Assembly: GCA_964582705.1 (NCBI GenBank)
Contig: CAZOTE010000013.1
Span: forward strand, 1-42,669
DNA length: 42,669 bases
Source: Alkalibacter sp964582705
GTDB lineage: Bacteria > Bacillota > Clostridia > Eubacteriales > Alkalibacteraceae
Direction: 5' to 3'
Under the pieces are notes generated by a model. That model saw only the letters and a list, made by a program, of their open reading frames with translations. It ran no database searches and had not been told where the DNA came from. Position numbers and translations under genes: made by a program. Positions 1-8,625 of the stretch are shown piece after piece; within the stretch, counting starts at the first letter, position 1, and each line of letters opens with the position of its first letter.

Positions 1-4
1 CCTG

Positions 5-64
5 TTAGCATTTGCCAGCTTTGCTGGACGCGCACATCAATACTACCGTCTCAACATGAGGAGT
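5..64 (-). pseudogene. Displaced 3' end of the host rRNA methyltransferase gene (left of prophage)
   Basis: Read on the minus strand this stretch encodes TPHVETVVLMCASSKAGKC followed by TAA. It is in the same frame and matches the last residues of the methyltransferase at the other end of the prophage (TPHVETIALLTL). The match starts inside an 11-bp identical core and continues at protein level, with VETVVLM against VETIALL, while most third codon positions differ. I infer that this is the original 3' end of the host gene, cut off by prophage integration. It has no start codon and is probably not expressed. Confidence 0.75.
54..64. other. attL core (left prophage junction)
   Basis: The 11-bp sequence ACATGAGGAGT occurs here and again at 36019-36029, 113 bp past the stop of the integrase gene. 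At both places it falls at the same codons (Thr-Pro-His-Val) of the methyltransferase reading frame. This is what site-specific insertion into the 3' end of that gene would leave. The exact crossover point within the core cannot be read from sequence alone. Confidence 0.75.
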
Positions 65-212
65 GTGTTGACACAAGGGAAACAGGTGGTGCTTACTTAG
101 TTTTATTGTAGCATATAATAGCCTAGGTACAGCATTTTGAAAGGATTTGTGGAAACATTTTTTCTTATAGGGTTTTATCGTAGCCTATCGAGACCAGAAA
201 AAACCTGTCCAC

Positions 213-278
213 CGTTGGCATATCGTAGGCATTGCCAACGCAATCACATAAAAAGGGGACCACAACGGTCCTTTTTTT
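213..278 (+). terminator. Hairpin plus Rho-independent terminator with no gene in front
   Basis: A perfect 8-bp stem, CGTTGGCA (213-220) with TGCCAACG (233-240), is followed by a GGACC/GGTCC hairpin (257-271), flanked by an A run and ending in seven T. The second part is a good plus-strand terminator. No credible plus-strand CDS precedes it. It could end a small RNA or be the remnant of a lost phage cargo gene. The group IIC intron fragment begins four bases after the T run, at the kind of target these introns choose. Confidence 0.55.
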
Positions 279-281
279 GTT

Positions 282-457
282 GTGCACCCAGCACGGTCGC
301 AATAACGGGTGAAAGTCCCGAGTGCGGGTTGATAGTGCCAAGCACATAGCCAAGAGCAAGGGTGTCTACGGCGACGAGAAATCTAAGGGAAGCCGGAGGT
401 AAACTTCCGATCTGATTAACAGAAATCACATAATACGTCAGGCCAAGTCAAGACAAA
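282..457 (+). mobile_element. Group IIC intron, 5' fragment (domain I only, no IEP)
   Basis: The stretch starts GTGCACCCAGCACGG and continues with GGGTGAAAGTCCC, GCAAGGGTGTC, GGCGACGAGAAATCTAAGG and an AAACTTCCGATCTGA block. The order and spacing are those of domain I of bacterial class C group II introns, of which the Oceanobacillus iheyensis intron is the best known. It lies directly behind a Rho-independent terminator, the usual target of this class. Similarity fades near 450-460. Domains II-VI and the reverse transcriptase ORF are absent, so this piece cannot splice or move. The 3' limit is approximate. Confidence 0.8.
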
Positions 458-499
458 ACGCGATAATTCTTTATGTTTTTTATTATTTTTCCCAGGCAT

Positions 500-532
500 A
501 AAAAAAAGAGGGCTGAAAAACAGCCCCCTCTT
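500..532 (-). terminator. Terminator of the phage late/lysis operon
   Basis: On the minus strand the sequence folds as GAGGGGGCTG, loop TTTTT, CAGCCCTC, with two unpaired G residues, followed by eight T. It lies about 95 bp behind the last late gene, the putative holin, in the right orientation to end the long leftward transcript. Confidence 0.8.
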
Positions 533-625
533 GTAATACGCTCGTATTTGCCCGTATTTCGTTTTTTTATCTTTGGTCGATTAATACCCCTCGATTTTAA
601 ATAAATCTTTAATCTCGTTAATTAT

Positions 626-904
626 TTAAGAGGTTTTTCCGCCAATTTTGCTATAAATATCATGCACAAAGTTAGCACCACGACTGGCGATCAAACCAGT
701 GAAAATCATGCCCACATAAGGCACGTTTAAGGGTAGACCAACCAGGCTGAAAATATCAGCCCCTGCAGAGACAGCAACTATCACCGAAATGATGATGGCA
801 CCGATGCGGTCTGCGTTGACCTTCCCGTTGTCCCACACCATCTTCAATGTTTCCCAAACAGCTTCCGCCACCAAAGCGACAATTATAACAGTTACTATAT
901 CCAT
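626..904 (-). CDS. Putative holin-like small membrane protein
   Basis: This is a 92-residue protein with a hydrophobic N-terminal helix (about residues 3-15), a second helix (about 33-50) and a third hydrophobic stretch (about 57-75), ending in a basic tail. It is the last gene of the late operon, directly after the amidase, with an AGGAGG site 8 bases before its ATG. Size, membrane segments and position fit a holin, which would let the endolysin reach the wall. I do not recognise a specific holin family. XhlA, two genes upstream, is the better-known part of the cassette. Confidence 0.6.
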   Translation of the reverse strand: MDIVTVIIVALVAEAVWETLKMVWDNGKVNADRIGAIIISVIVAVSAGADIFSLVGLPLNVPYVGMIFTGLIASRGANFVHDIYSKIGGKTS

Positions 905-917
905 TTTATTTTTCCTC

Positions 918-1961
918 CTATTTTAAAATCTCAAGATCTTTGACATTAACAGCAGCAGTAACGGTCCCGCCTTTACCGATTACGACTCTGTCTCCATTAA
1001 TCTGCATCACATCATAGGTAGTGCGGTAGACGAATCCTGCGAGCCCACGACCGTTGTAGTCCGTAGCTCCACTCTTAACCTTTACATGGGAGCCAACACG
1101 AAGGGTAGGCCTACTTGCCGGAGCCTGGGTCTTTCCTGGTGACACGATAGATCCGCCGCCATTGGTCGAGACGTGTACTTCGAAGCCTGAGTCGTTCAAT
1201 TTCCCGGCCTGATTAATAGCATTGCTTTTGTTGGTAAAGGCTCCAGTTTGTACTCGATACAGTCTGCCGTCATATTTGATAATTGGCTCATAGCCTGCAC
1301 CTATTAGTCTAGCAAACATGATGTCTGCGTTCTCCTTCTTCGAGAAAGCCCCCACCTGAACATAGTGAAGTCCTTGCGTCTTGGTCTCCACAGGAGGATT
1401 CATGGCCTTTTTAACATCGGCGCGGAAGGTATCCATGCTCTTTCCATGTTTAGGAAACCAATGCATCACATCAGCGTGGTTTGATGCGATTCCGAGCTTC
1501 TGTCCTTCTTGATGATCGATGATGACATTTCTCCCAAGCGGGTCCAGCTTAAACTCTTTGCAGAGATGAGCAAAAAGCTCAACTGCATTTTTATATGCAG
1601 CCTGGAAATAGGCTTCATTCTTTTTGGTGTCATATCCTATCATGGTAGCCCCACGATAAGTGTGGCCCTCAGGCTCGCACATCTCAATACCAATATAGTC
1701 ATTGTTAGCGGTGCCGCCTGCATGCCATCCTCTATGATTCCAGGGTAGATACTTCCAGACTTCCTTGTTGTCCACAAAGCCGTGGACACAGACCTGGCGA
1801 TTTGTTTCTCCGGCCTTATAGGACTTATTCCACCTGCTAAACCAAGCTCCTGCCATAACACCCGGAGTAGCAGTTGAGTGCAGCATCAACCCTTTAACCG
1901 TAATCTTTCTGCCTGCTTGATAACAATCATTCCTTGTCATGTACCGTTCATTAATTTTCAT
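918..1961 (-). CDS. N-acetylmuramoyl-L-alanine amidase (phage endolysin) with SPOR and SH3-like domains
   Basis: The protein has 347 residues. The N-terminal two thirds of the catalytic half is an Amidase_2 (PGRP-type) fold: LMLHSTATP around His28, the WHAGG and YIGIEMCEPEG segments, and a second zinc-ligand region at IIDHQEG and SNHADVMHWFP. It cleaves the bond between muramic acid and L-alanine in peptidoglycan at lysis. A SPOR repeat follows (HYVQVGAFSKKENADIM, then YRVQTGAFTNK), and then a C-terminal SH3-like stretch, both likely wall binding. ATG 1961 lies 9 bases after AGGAGG. The earlier ATG at 1970 touches the site, although it would give an ATGA overlap with xhlA. Confidence 0.92.
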   Translation of the reverse strand: MKINERYMTRNDCYQAGRKITVKGLMLHSTATPGVMAGAWFSRWNKSYKAGETNRQVCVHGFVDNKEVWKYLPWNHRGWHAGGTANNDYIGIEMCEPEGHTYRGATMIGYDTKKNEAYFQAAYKNAVELFAHLCKEFKLDPLGRNVIIDHQEGQKLGIASNHADVMHWFPKHGKSMDTFRADVKKAMNPPVETKTQGLHYVQVGAFSKKENADIMFARLIGAGYEPIIKYDGRLYRVQTGAFTNKSNAINQAGKLNDSGFEVHVSTNGGGSIVSPGKTQAPASRPTLRVGSHVKVKSGATDYNGRGLAGFVYRTTYDVMQINGDRVVIGKGGTVTAAVNVKDLEILK

Positions 1962-1966
1962 TTTTT

Positions 1967-2224
1967 TCATCCTCCTGTATTTTGTACAAACCATATAAAA
2001 AAGCCAAGCAGGGTAGATATAACCACACCCAAGGCCCACCTAATCGTAGATACTAGGCTTCTAATCTGTTCGCATAAATTCTCGACTTTCGTCTCTGATC
2101 TAGATTGGAATTGCTCGATCTTGTCAATGCGCTCCCCATGGTTGTTCATCCTTCTTTCATGCCTGCCAAGTTCGTTGTTAATCCTTTTATGCTCTTGAAC
2201 ACACAGCTCTCTGTTATACTCCAT
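1967..2224 (-). CDS. xhlA: XhlA-type hemolysin/holin accessory protein
   Basis: This 85-residue protein has a long charged coiled-coil N-terminal part (about residues 1-60, with heptad-like repeats around ERIDKIEQFQSRSETKVENL) and a single C-terminal transmembrane helix (WALGVVISTLLGFFIWFV). This is the layout of Bacillus PBSX XhlA, a membrane protein of the lysis cassette. It lies just before the endolysin, with its stop overlapping the alternative upstream ATG of that gene, so translation is probably coupled. Confidence 0.8.
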   Translation of the reverse strand: MEYNRELCVQEHKRINNELGRHERRMNNHGERIDKIEQFQSRSETKVENLCEQIRSLVSTIRWALGVVISTLLGFFIWFVQNTGG

Positions 2225-2246
2225 CGTTCGCCTCCTTTTAAGTAAT

Positions 2247-2272
2247 AAAAAAAGACCTGATCAGGGTCTTTT
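2247..2272 (-). terminator. Probable terminator between tail and lysis genes
   Basis: On the minus strand AAAAGACC, CTGATC, AGGTCTTTTTTT forms a hairpin with a T tail. It overlaps the stop codon of the 75-residue protein upstream. It may reduce transcription entering the lysis genes or mark a processing point. Confidence 0.6.
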
Positions 2273-2498
2273 AATCTTCCTTTTCTCTCGGTTTTGTTTC
2301 TTGCTTAATATCTTCTTTTAGTGCCTTTTGATAAGCATCCATTTCTTGCTTCTCTGTGAAATGATAGTGACGATCGACGTCTTGCTTAATTTCATCGACA
2401 ATCGGTTTCAAAAGAGCTACATGTAGCTTGCTCTCATTCAGGGCTTTCAGCACCGCCTCCTTTGTCTCTTTGATTTGAACAGTGATAGGTTTATTCAT
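2271..2498 (-). CDS. Hypothetical small phage protein, helical
   Basis: The protein has 75 residues and is highly charged, with predicted helices through most of its length and a lysine/glutamate-rich C-terminus (KQETKPREKED). I recognise no family. It lies between the tail fibre region and the lysis cassette, and its start overlaps the end of the preceding gene by 8 bases. A structural accessory or regulatory role is possible but not shown. Confidence 0.65.
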   Translation of the reverse strand: MNKPITVQIKETKEAVLKALNESKLHVALLKPIVDEIKQDVDRHYHFTEKQEMDAYQKALKEDIKQETKPREKED

Positions 2499-3063
2499 TT
2501 GCCGTTTCCTCCTCTCTTAGAATGTCTGTGGTTTTGATTTTACTCAATGTTTTTTGCAAGCAAATTCTTTCTTGAACCTTTAATTCTTTGTGATCCGGTC
2601 TGCCATGGCTAAGTATCTCATCTATCCACTCAGGCGGAGCAAAGGGGACCTTCAATGTTTCAGGTGCATCAAGCCATTGTTTCTTCCAAGAGTTGTACTC
2701 TTTCTTCTGCTCATCAGTCAAAAAAGTTGCTACTGCGAGATAGTCAGTTTTAAAAAGCTCCTGATGCCTCATAGCTCTTATGTCTGACTTCACCCGCCAC
2801 TCTTTATGTTCTTTATGTTCTTTAAACTTCTTAGACTTCTCAGACTCAGTAAAATCGTAGTAACAATCGAATATTTCCTCTGATGTGGGTAGATCTTGCT
2901 CGTCAACAATGACTAATTTACATCTCAAATTTACTGATTCCTCATCTAAAGCAAGAGATGGTAAAAAAGCTTCATTTCCTTCGTCGTCTTTTACTTTGTG
3001 ACAAGCAGATATTGCGTAAACTATATTATCCTTATCAATTAAAACTGTATATTTTAGTCCCAT
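2491..3063 (-). CDS. Hypothetical phage protein after the tail fibre
   Basis: This 190-residue soluble protein begins with a short beta-rich segment (MGLKYTVLIDKDNIVYAI). It is followed by a charged middle with an EHKEHKEW repeat, then a tryptophan-rich part near residues 120-145. Its start overlaps the stop of the DUF859 fibre gene by 10 bases. Proteins in this position are often fibre chaperones or fibre-associated proteins. I do not recognise the family, so that role is inferred from position only. Confidence 0.65.
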   Translation of the reverse strand: MGLKYTVLIDKDNIVYAISACHKVKDDEGNEAFLPSLALDEESVNLRCKLVIVDEQDLPTSEEIFDCYYDFTESEKSKKFKEHKEHKEWRVKSDIRAMRHQELFKTDYLAVATFLTDEQKKEYNSWKKQWLDAPETLKVPFAPPEWIDEILSHGRPDHKELKVQERICLQKTLSKIKTTDILREEETANE

Positions 3064-5696
3064 AATACTGCCCCCCAGTTTATACCAGTTGATACGGTGT
3101 TAGTCCTATATATCGCAACGCTACACCCTGTGGTAGAGTGACTGTGAGTGGAAACCTCTAAAACTTGTGAACCCGGAACCGAAGAGTTAGCTGTTACAAA
3201 TGGTCTAGGGTTACTAGTAAAAGTTTTACCATAACTCAAACTTACAGACGTTGGTGAATTTGCGGTAGGTGACATTGTGAAATAACCAGATGCCATTGGG
3301 CTAGATCCATCGTGCCATAATTCCGACCAAGAACCCCAACTACTTCCCGTAGAATTTCTAAACCAAATTCTATTACCACCTGTTCTTTGTCCGTAAAACT
3401 GAGTAACATAATCTCCTCTGCCAAAATTTAATAGTGCTCCATATTGGGATGGGTATCCATTTGCGGTCACTGTTGAACGGGTACTAGTAATACCATTCTG
3501 CCAAGTTGACGGTGTGGCGCTACTAGTTAATGCGTTATCTCCTAGGTCAGTGATACTAGATGAGGTGTGTGTATGTGAAGCATTAGCCTTAGTTGAGGGG
3601 TTAAAGTTTCCGTCATGCCAAATACTAACTTTTGTTCGCCAATTATTTCCTACTCCAGATTGTAGATAGAAATTATCGTTTGCACTAGTTGAAGCAGGAC
3701 CACTAATCCTCCATGCGGTATGATTTGAACCAGTCCAACCCTTAATTAATAACCCTGAGCGCCACGACTCACCATCATCGAAATAACTAAATAATGGAAG
3801 TATCGCTCTGTCAGGAGCATCTGTAGGTGTTGGATAATAAACTGCTGAACCATTTGAGCCTTCCATCGCTCTACAGTCATCTATAACTAAAGCACCATTC
3901 GCGTTTACAACTGTTCGAGGTCCTACATCTATAGAGCCACCTGTAAGTTTTAAATTTCCCTCAATATTGGCATCGCCTAAAACATCTAGTGCACCGCTCT
4001 CCCATATCTTCCCGATGCCAAGTCCTGTCTTACCTATGCTGAGAGATACCTCGCCAGTCGGTATAATACTGATTGATGACGTTTGATTAAGCTGGTCACG
4101 AACAGAGAATTCAACTTCGAATGATTGGGCAGGGGAGTAGGTGCCATAATTATTACTTGCAGTCACCCCACTTGAGATGCCACTACTAGTCCAACTTCTA
4201 ACAGTCGACCAGGCGCCATCTCGAGGACGGATGCGAATTTGATACTCTAAGGTGTTACCGGTGATCGTAGTGATCGTAGCACGTCGAACTATGTGAATTT
4301 GTGTACCCATTGTTAACACATTCCCCGATGAGTCCGCCCTGTAAGTATTGAATGTTTGAATCGAGGGAGAATTATAAGCCTGGACTGTGATACTCAGCGT
4401 CTGCGTTCTTGATCTTCCCCGGGAATCCGTCACTCTCACGGTGGCGGTTAAGCTGCCGGAGGAATTGATCGTATTCGTGGTTCGGTTATATGTGCCTGTT
4501 GATGATCCAGTATAAGCAGAACCATCAAACTCAATACGGAAGGATAGGGAAGATGTAGTCCCGGCCCCTCCACTGGCTCCGCTGATTGAAAAGGCAATCC
4601 TACTATTTCCTCTGATGTATCCGTTTAAAGCACTAGAGGAAACCGCACTATTTCCTTCACTGTGAGAAATTGAAAATGTTCCAGGAATGATGCTGGAACC
4701 AACAGAAACTGTCGCATTTCTGGTATGGACCCCAATTACTCTTCCAGCATCAATAGTCTCACACCTAAACTCAATGGTGGTGGAAGTTGACGTAGGCATA
4801 AGCCCATACATAGTGGTGTTGTTTGCCGCGGTAAAGGCAAACGTCGCACTCGTGCCGCTTATGGCCTGAGTCCTAATAGTGGTCGAGCCAATCCTGGCAC
4901 GTACAGAGTGTGTGACAAAAGACCTGCTCCGGCTTATGTTTACGGTTGGATTTGACCCGATTGTAAAGTTCGGAGTATTGGATATAGTGCTAGCTGATGC
5001 CTTGCTTGCTGTCCTGTTTTGGGTAACAGCGCTCCCAATGTTTGTGCTCCCGCTTTTGGTTTGGACCCACAGGTTCACTGTAATACTCGAGTTGCTGCCC
5101 ATAGCATCATAAATCTGTGCTTTTTGAGCATCAGATAGGGTGATTGTTCCGCCAGTTCCCACACCCGTCGTCGTCCATATGTTTGTGGTACCAATCCGCA
5201 ACCTAACATCATGAGTAAAGCTAGATGATGCACGACTGATGGAATAAGAAATAGAATCCCCAATTACAAAGTTATTAAAAGATGATATACTACTAGCCCG
5301 AGGAATCGTATCTAAATTTGCAGATCCACTCGCACTAAGTCTGCCTACATAGGCACCGCTACCGAGCGTTATGTTTAAATCAAACCAACCACTAATCGAT
5401 GCTGTCTTTGTCCCGTCGGAGTTGTGCCCAACGGTAAAAGAGCGCTCACCAACAAGCCAAGTGCCGGTCCCGCTTCGGTTTGTGGACGTGCTCCAGGTTT
5501 GAGTCGATCCATCTACTGTAGTAGAACCATTCTTTGTTGCCGAGTAACTCAGAGACCAGTCTGCTATCAAATACGTCCTAACACGCACGTTACTCGTATT
5601 ATTTTCAATAGACTGACTCGTGATATCCCAGTCTAGCCTAATGCGATAATTTCCATTTGAATGATACGAGCCTAAAATACTTCCACTGGATGCCAT
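3054..5696 (-). CDS. DUF859-type minor structural protein / receptor-binding tail fibre
   Basis: The 880 residues are rich in Ser, Thr, Asn and Gly, as in fibrous phage proteins. The N-terminal half matches DUF859 phage minor structural proteins. It contains at least two related modules of about 100 residues (near 133-232 and 233-335) that share ISRxxSFxTHxVRxRIGST-like segments. The C-terminal third carries repeated WHDG motifs, a THTSSSITDL stretch and a GSWSELWHDG box, as in knob domains of fibres that touch the host surface. The start codon overlaps the stop of the tail spike gene. It probably decides host range. Confidence 0.85.
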   Translation of the reverse strand: MASSGSILGSYHSNGNYRIRLDWDITSQSIENNTSNVRVRTYLIADWSLSYSATKNGSTTVDGSTQTWSTSTNRSGTGTWLVGERSFTVGHNSDGTKTASISGWFDLNITLGSGAYVGRLSASGSANLDTIPRASSISSFNNFVIGDSISYSISRASSSFTHDVRLRIGTTNIWTTTGVGTGGTITLSDAQKAQIYDAMGSNSSITVNLWVQTKSGSTNIGSAVTQNRTASKASASTISNTPNFTIGSNPTVNISRSRSFVTHSVRARIGSTTIRTQAISGTSATFAFTAANNTTMYGLMPTSTSTTIEFRCETIDAGRVIGVHTRNATVSVGSSIIPGTFSISHSEGNSAVSSSALNGYIRGNSRIAFSISGASGGAGTTSSLSFRIEFDGSAYTGSSTGTYNRTTNTINSSGSLTATVRVTDSRGRSRTQTLSITVQAYNSPSIQTFNTYRADSSGNVLTMGTQIHIVRRATITTITGNTLEYQIRIRPRDGAWSTVRSWTSSGISSGVTASNNYGTYSPAQSFEVEFSVRDQLNQTSSISIIPTGEVSLSIGKTGLGIGKIWESGALDVLGDANIEGNLKLTGGSIDVGPRTVVNANGALVIDDCRAMEGSNGSAVYYPTPTDAPDRAILPLFSYFDDGESWRSGLLIKGWTGSNHTAWRISGPASTSANDNFYLQSGVGNNWRTKVSIWHDGNFNPSTKANASHTHTSSSITDLGDNALTSSATPSTWQNGITSTRSTVTANGYPSQYGALLNFGRGDYVTQFYGQRTGGNRIWFRNSTGSSWGSWSELWHDGSSPMASGYFTMSPTANSPTSVSLSYGKTFTSNPRPFVTANSSVPGSQVLEVSTHSHSTTGCSVAIYRTNTVSTGINWGAVLWD

Positions 5697-7870
5697 TATT
5701 CATCACCTACCCATCTGATTAAAGTTATGTCATCTCCGAATTTTTCAATAAAGTGGTTTCCCACATAAAGTGAATCGCGGATTCTTGCTTTTGTGATCTC
5801 CATCTCGTGGTTATTTATCCATGCTATCCGATCTTCTCCTTCATAGAAACCTAACTCCTGATTATCAAGTCTCATCATGAATTCAGAACCTTCTACTTGA
5901 CCGCGGGTACCAATTTCCAAGTAACCCTCAGCACTAAAGTTAAAGTAGTTCGTTATTTTTCCAACCTCAACATTTAGGCTATCTAAGTCTTGGGAAGCCT
6001 GCTCAAAATTAAAACCAATGCCTTCAATACCTGCAGTGATACGGGTGGCCATCATTTCTTCGATTTCACCCAGGAAACCACTGTATTCTTCTCCATCCCC
6101 ATAGAGGGTCTGTTCTATCTCTATTGATATACCGCTTGCTGTTTGAGATATCTGAGTAGAGAGTTCCGTAATTTCTCCTTGCAAAGACCCAATCTCAGTA
6201 ACAACGGAATCAATTCTTCCTGCCTCAATGGACAGGGAAGATTCTAAGGTGGAGATTGTACCTGTATTAAAACTTGAGCTATCAAGAGCTTCTCCTGCTT
6301 TGGCATCAATTTCGTTAAGCTCATCAATTTTGGATACATTTATGCTGAAATTGGATCCGTTCCAAAATAAGAAATAATCCTCTGGGCTGTCGCCGACTAA
6401 TAGAGTTCCTTCTTCAAGGTTAAGGTGGACCTTTCCGCCTTTTAAAATCCCTGCATTCATTAAGTCAGCAGTGAACCCCTTGCCAGTTCCGAAAGTTCTC
6501 CAGTCCCAATCATCAGTGACCGGATCCCTTTCTGATGCAATAGCAAAAATGCCAGGGCCTAGATACAAGGCACCATAACTAGGAGATCCAGTCTTTGTGT
6601 TCTCGAGCAAGAATCCCTGACCTTCTATAACTTCCGCATTATCATACTCTCCGCTGGCTATAAGTTGATTCAATAGGACATCAATCTGTCCATCAAGCCA
6701 AGAAGTGGGAACAGGCCCATCGAACTCTTGACCTCTCTCCCAGATGCCCTGGTTACGGTTCACGATGGATTCAATTCTCGATATGCGTTTATCGTCGGTG
6801 ATGGCGGGAAGGAAGTTTCCGAGCCGAATCTTTCCACGTTCTTTCTTTGTTCTAGATCTTCTTAATTCTATCACTCGTGCCTGCAGCTTTAGCTCTGGTT
6901 TGAATTCACGGTCTATGATGATTAATGTATCCCCAAGCCTGACCCTTTCATGGTCAAGACCAAACATCTCTAAGTCTATAAAGTCTACTTCATATGAGAT
7001 TAACGGATCCGTTACTCTTGAAAGAGCAGCCTCTGTTTTCGACTTCAAAAGAGCCTTATCCTCTTCCATAGAGTCTTCAAATATACCCCATCGATGCCGC
7101 CTTGTTCCGTTTGGATTCAACCGTCCCCATCTTGCCAAAGCGTCTAGATCTTCAATATAATCTTTACCGTCGTTAATGTCGGCGAAGGTAATCCTGCGGC
7201 CAAAACCACCGGTTTCCATCTCTTCTCCTTTACCTTTTCCGATTAGTGCAGTCTTGACATTTCGCATATCGACCGTTCTTGATATTTGCTCTATGTCCTT
7301 TCCGTATTCTATCCGCTTACCAGTAATAGCACCTCTCCGGCTTATAACATCGACATACCGTCCTGTGACCTGATTACCAGTAACCACGACGCGAAACCGC
7401 ACCTCACCGCCCCAGGTAGAGAGTAGGGTAGAGAGCGCCTCGGAAACCGACACCTCGTATGCATTCATTGAGTTTATCCCCAGGGAATCCACAGTACCAG
7501 CCTGCCACCTAGTGCCATCCAAAATGCTCATGAGAGCTAGCTCTGCGGTGGTGTTGTAAGGTCTTTTGTCTCGGATTATCTCATCATTTAATTCAGTGTA
7601 GATGTGCTCACAATAGGCCTCAATCTCAAATGCAGCGTCATGCTCCTCTTCCACTTCGATGACTTCATACTGCTGCCAGTGGCCATCAAGGTCCTTCAAA
7701 AGTACAAAGTTCCCTTCCTTGACTTCATCTGCGAACTCAATGTCTCCGGGAACCTTGAAAGTAAAAGTGTGGTCCTGATTCAGTTTTTCAATGTCTAGAT
7801 CCTCCAGCAAGGGCCGGGTTTCATTTCCCAGAGTACATATGATCTTTTCATTTTGATCTAATAAGAACAA
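5696..7870 (-). CDS. Phage tail spike / minor structural protein (Tal, prophage endopeptidase tail type)
   Basis: The protein has 724 residues. The first about 350 match the gp44/Tal fold of Gram-positive siphophages: an MFLLDQNEKI start, a tail-tip hub segment, and the ISRRGAITGKRIEYGKDIEQISRT region. A long helical, coiled-coil part (about 480-600) and a beta-rich end follow. It forms the tip of the tail below Dit and may carry peptidoglycan-degrading activity, though I see no clear catalytic motif. The start is a TTG at 7870 behind GGGAGGGG, since no in-frame ATG lies near the ribosome binding site. Confidence 0.87.
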   Translation of the reverse strand: MFLLDQNEKIICTLGNETRPLLEDLDIEKLNQDHTFTFKVPGDIEFADEVKEGNFVLLKDLDGHWQQYEVIEVEEEHDAAFEIEAYCEHIYTELNDEIIRDKRPYNTTAELALMSILDGTRWQAGTVDSLGINSMNAYEVSVSEALSTLLSTWGGEVRFRVVVTGNQVTGRYVDVISRRGAITGKRIEYGKDIEQISRTVDMRNVKTALIGKGKGEEMETGGFGRRITFADINDGKDYIEDLDALARWGRLNPNGTRRHRWGIFEDSMEEDKALLKSKTEAALSRVTDPLISYEVDFIDLEMFGLDHERVRLGDTLIIIDREFKPELKLQARVIELRRSRTKKERGKIRLGNFLPAITDDKRISRIESIVNRNQGIWERGQEFDGPVPTSWLDGQIDVLLNQLIASGEYDNAEVIEGQGFLLENTKTGSPSYGALYLGPGIFAIASERDPVTDDWDWRTFGTGKGFTADLMNAGILKGGKVHLNLEEGTLLVGDSPEDYFLFWNGSNFSINVSKIDELNEIDAKAGEALDSSSFNTGTISTLESSLSIEAGRIDSVVTEIGSLQGEITELSTQISQTASGISIEIEQTLYGDGEEYSGFLGEIEEMMATRITAGIEGIGFNFEQASQDLDSLNVEVGKITNYFNFSAEGYLEIGTRGQVEGSEFMMRLDNQELGFYEGEDRIAWINNHEMEITKARIRDSLYVGNHFIEKFGDDITLIRWVGDE

Positions 7871-7884
7871 ACAAATCCCCTCCC

Positions 7885-8625
7885 TTACAAGAATCTCGGT
7901 TTATACTCAATCATTAATTCTCCTGCCGTGTTCACATTGATATTGTTTTCTCCGGCATTCAGAGAGAAAAAATCGCTCTCGAATGTGATCTTGTCATTAA
8001 TCCTGGATCCATTCACTCTTACCACCTCGTCCTTCATATCGATGACAAGCTCATCACCGGCAGAAAAACTATGATCAAGCAGCCGGACATAATGCGTTTT
8101 ATCCAGGTGAGTGACTCTAAAGTCTGACGTTCCCTCTGAAAAGGTGAAAGTGAAAACCGGAGGTGTCTCATACATTCCGCTCGGACAATAAAACCCCGCA
8201 GGAAAGCTCGTCAGACTGTACTGAATGGCATTCTCATAAGTGAAAGGGTCATAGGATACCAACTCGATGTCGACCTTGCCTACGCTACCCTTACGCTCAA
8301 CAGGAGTGGATCCCTCCAGGACCGCATAGAAATGCCTGCCGCCATCCGTGACCTGGATCTTCGCTGTGGTCAGAGTCCCTTTTTCGTCTTTAAAAAATCC
8401 TTTTAGTTCTTCAATCTTCTGCTCCAATTCTTCCTGAGATTCGCAGTTCTTAATATCAATCCGAAAAGGCCTGCTTTTTTCTCCTATATCCGATTTGTTC
8501 TTTCTCTTCCCAGGCCTTCCGGGTGTAGATACTGCATTATAAGAGACTGTGGGGAAGAGGTCGTCACCATAGCTCCAGCCTACGGAAAAACCGAGTGGTT
8601 TTATATCAATGTCATTAATAAGCAC
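7885..8625 (-). CDS. Distal tail protein Dit
   Basis: This protein of about 246 residues fits the Sipho_tail (Dit) family. The N-terminal beta-barrel has the typical VSTPGRPGKRK belt and a PFTY segment before the C-terminal galectin-like half. Dit forms the hexameric ring joining the tail tube to the tip. The frame is open to a TTG at 8631, but that codon nearly touches the GAGAGGGGG site. GTG 8625, seven bases behind it, is the better start. The gene overlaps the end of the tape measure gene. Confidence 0.9.
   Translation of the reverse strand: MLINDIDIKPLGFSVGWSYGDDLFPTVSYNAVSTPGRPGKRKNKSDIGEKSRPFRIDIKNCESQEELEQKIEELKGFFKDEKGTLTTAKIQVTDGGRHFYAVLEGSTPVERKGSVGKVDIELVSYDPFTYENAIQYSLTSFPAGFYCPSGMYETPPVFTFTFSEGTSDFRVTHLDKTHYVRLLDHSFSAGDELVIDMKDEVVRVNGSRINDKITFESDFFSLNAGENNINVNTAGELMIEYKPRFL

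Noticed and set aside
137..349. Plus-strand frame of 70 codons near attL
   Set aside because: It runs through a terminator into the group II intron fragment and has no ribosome site.
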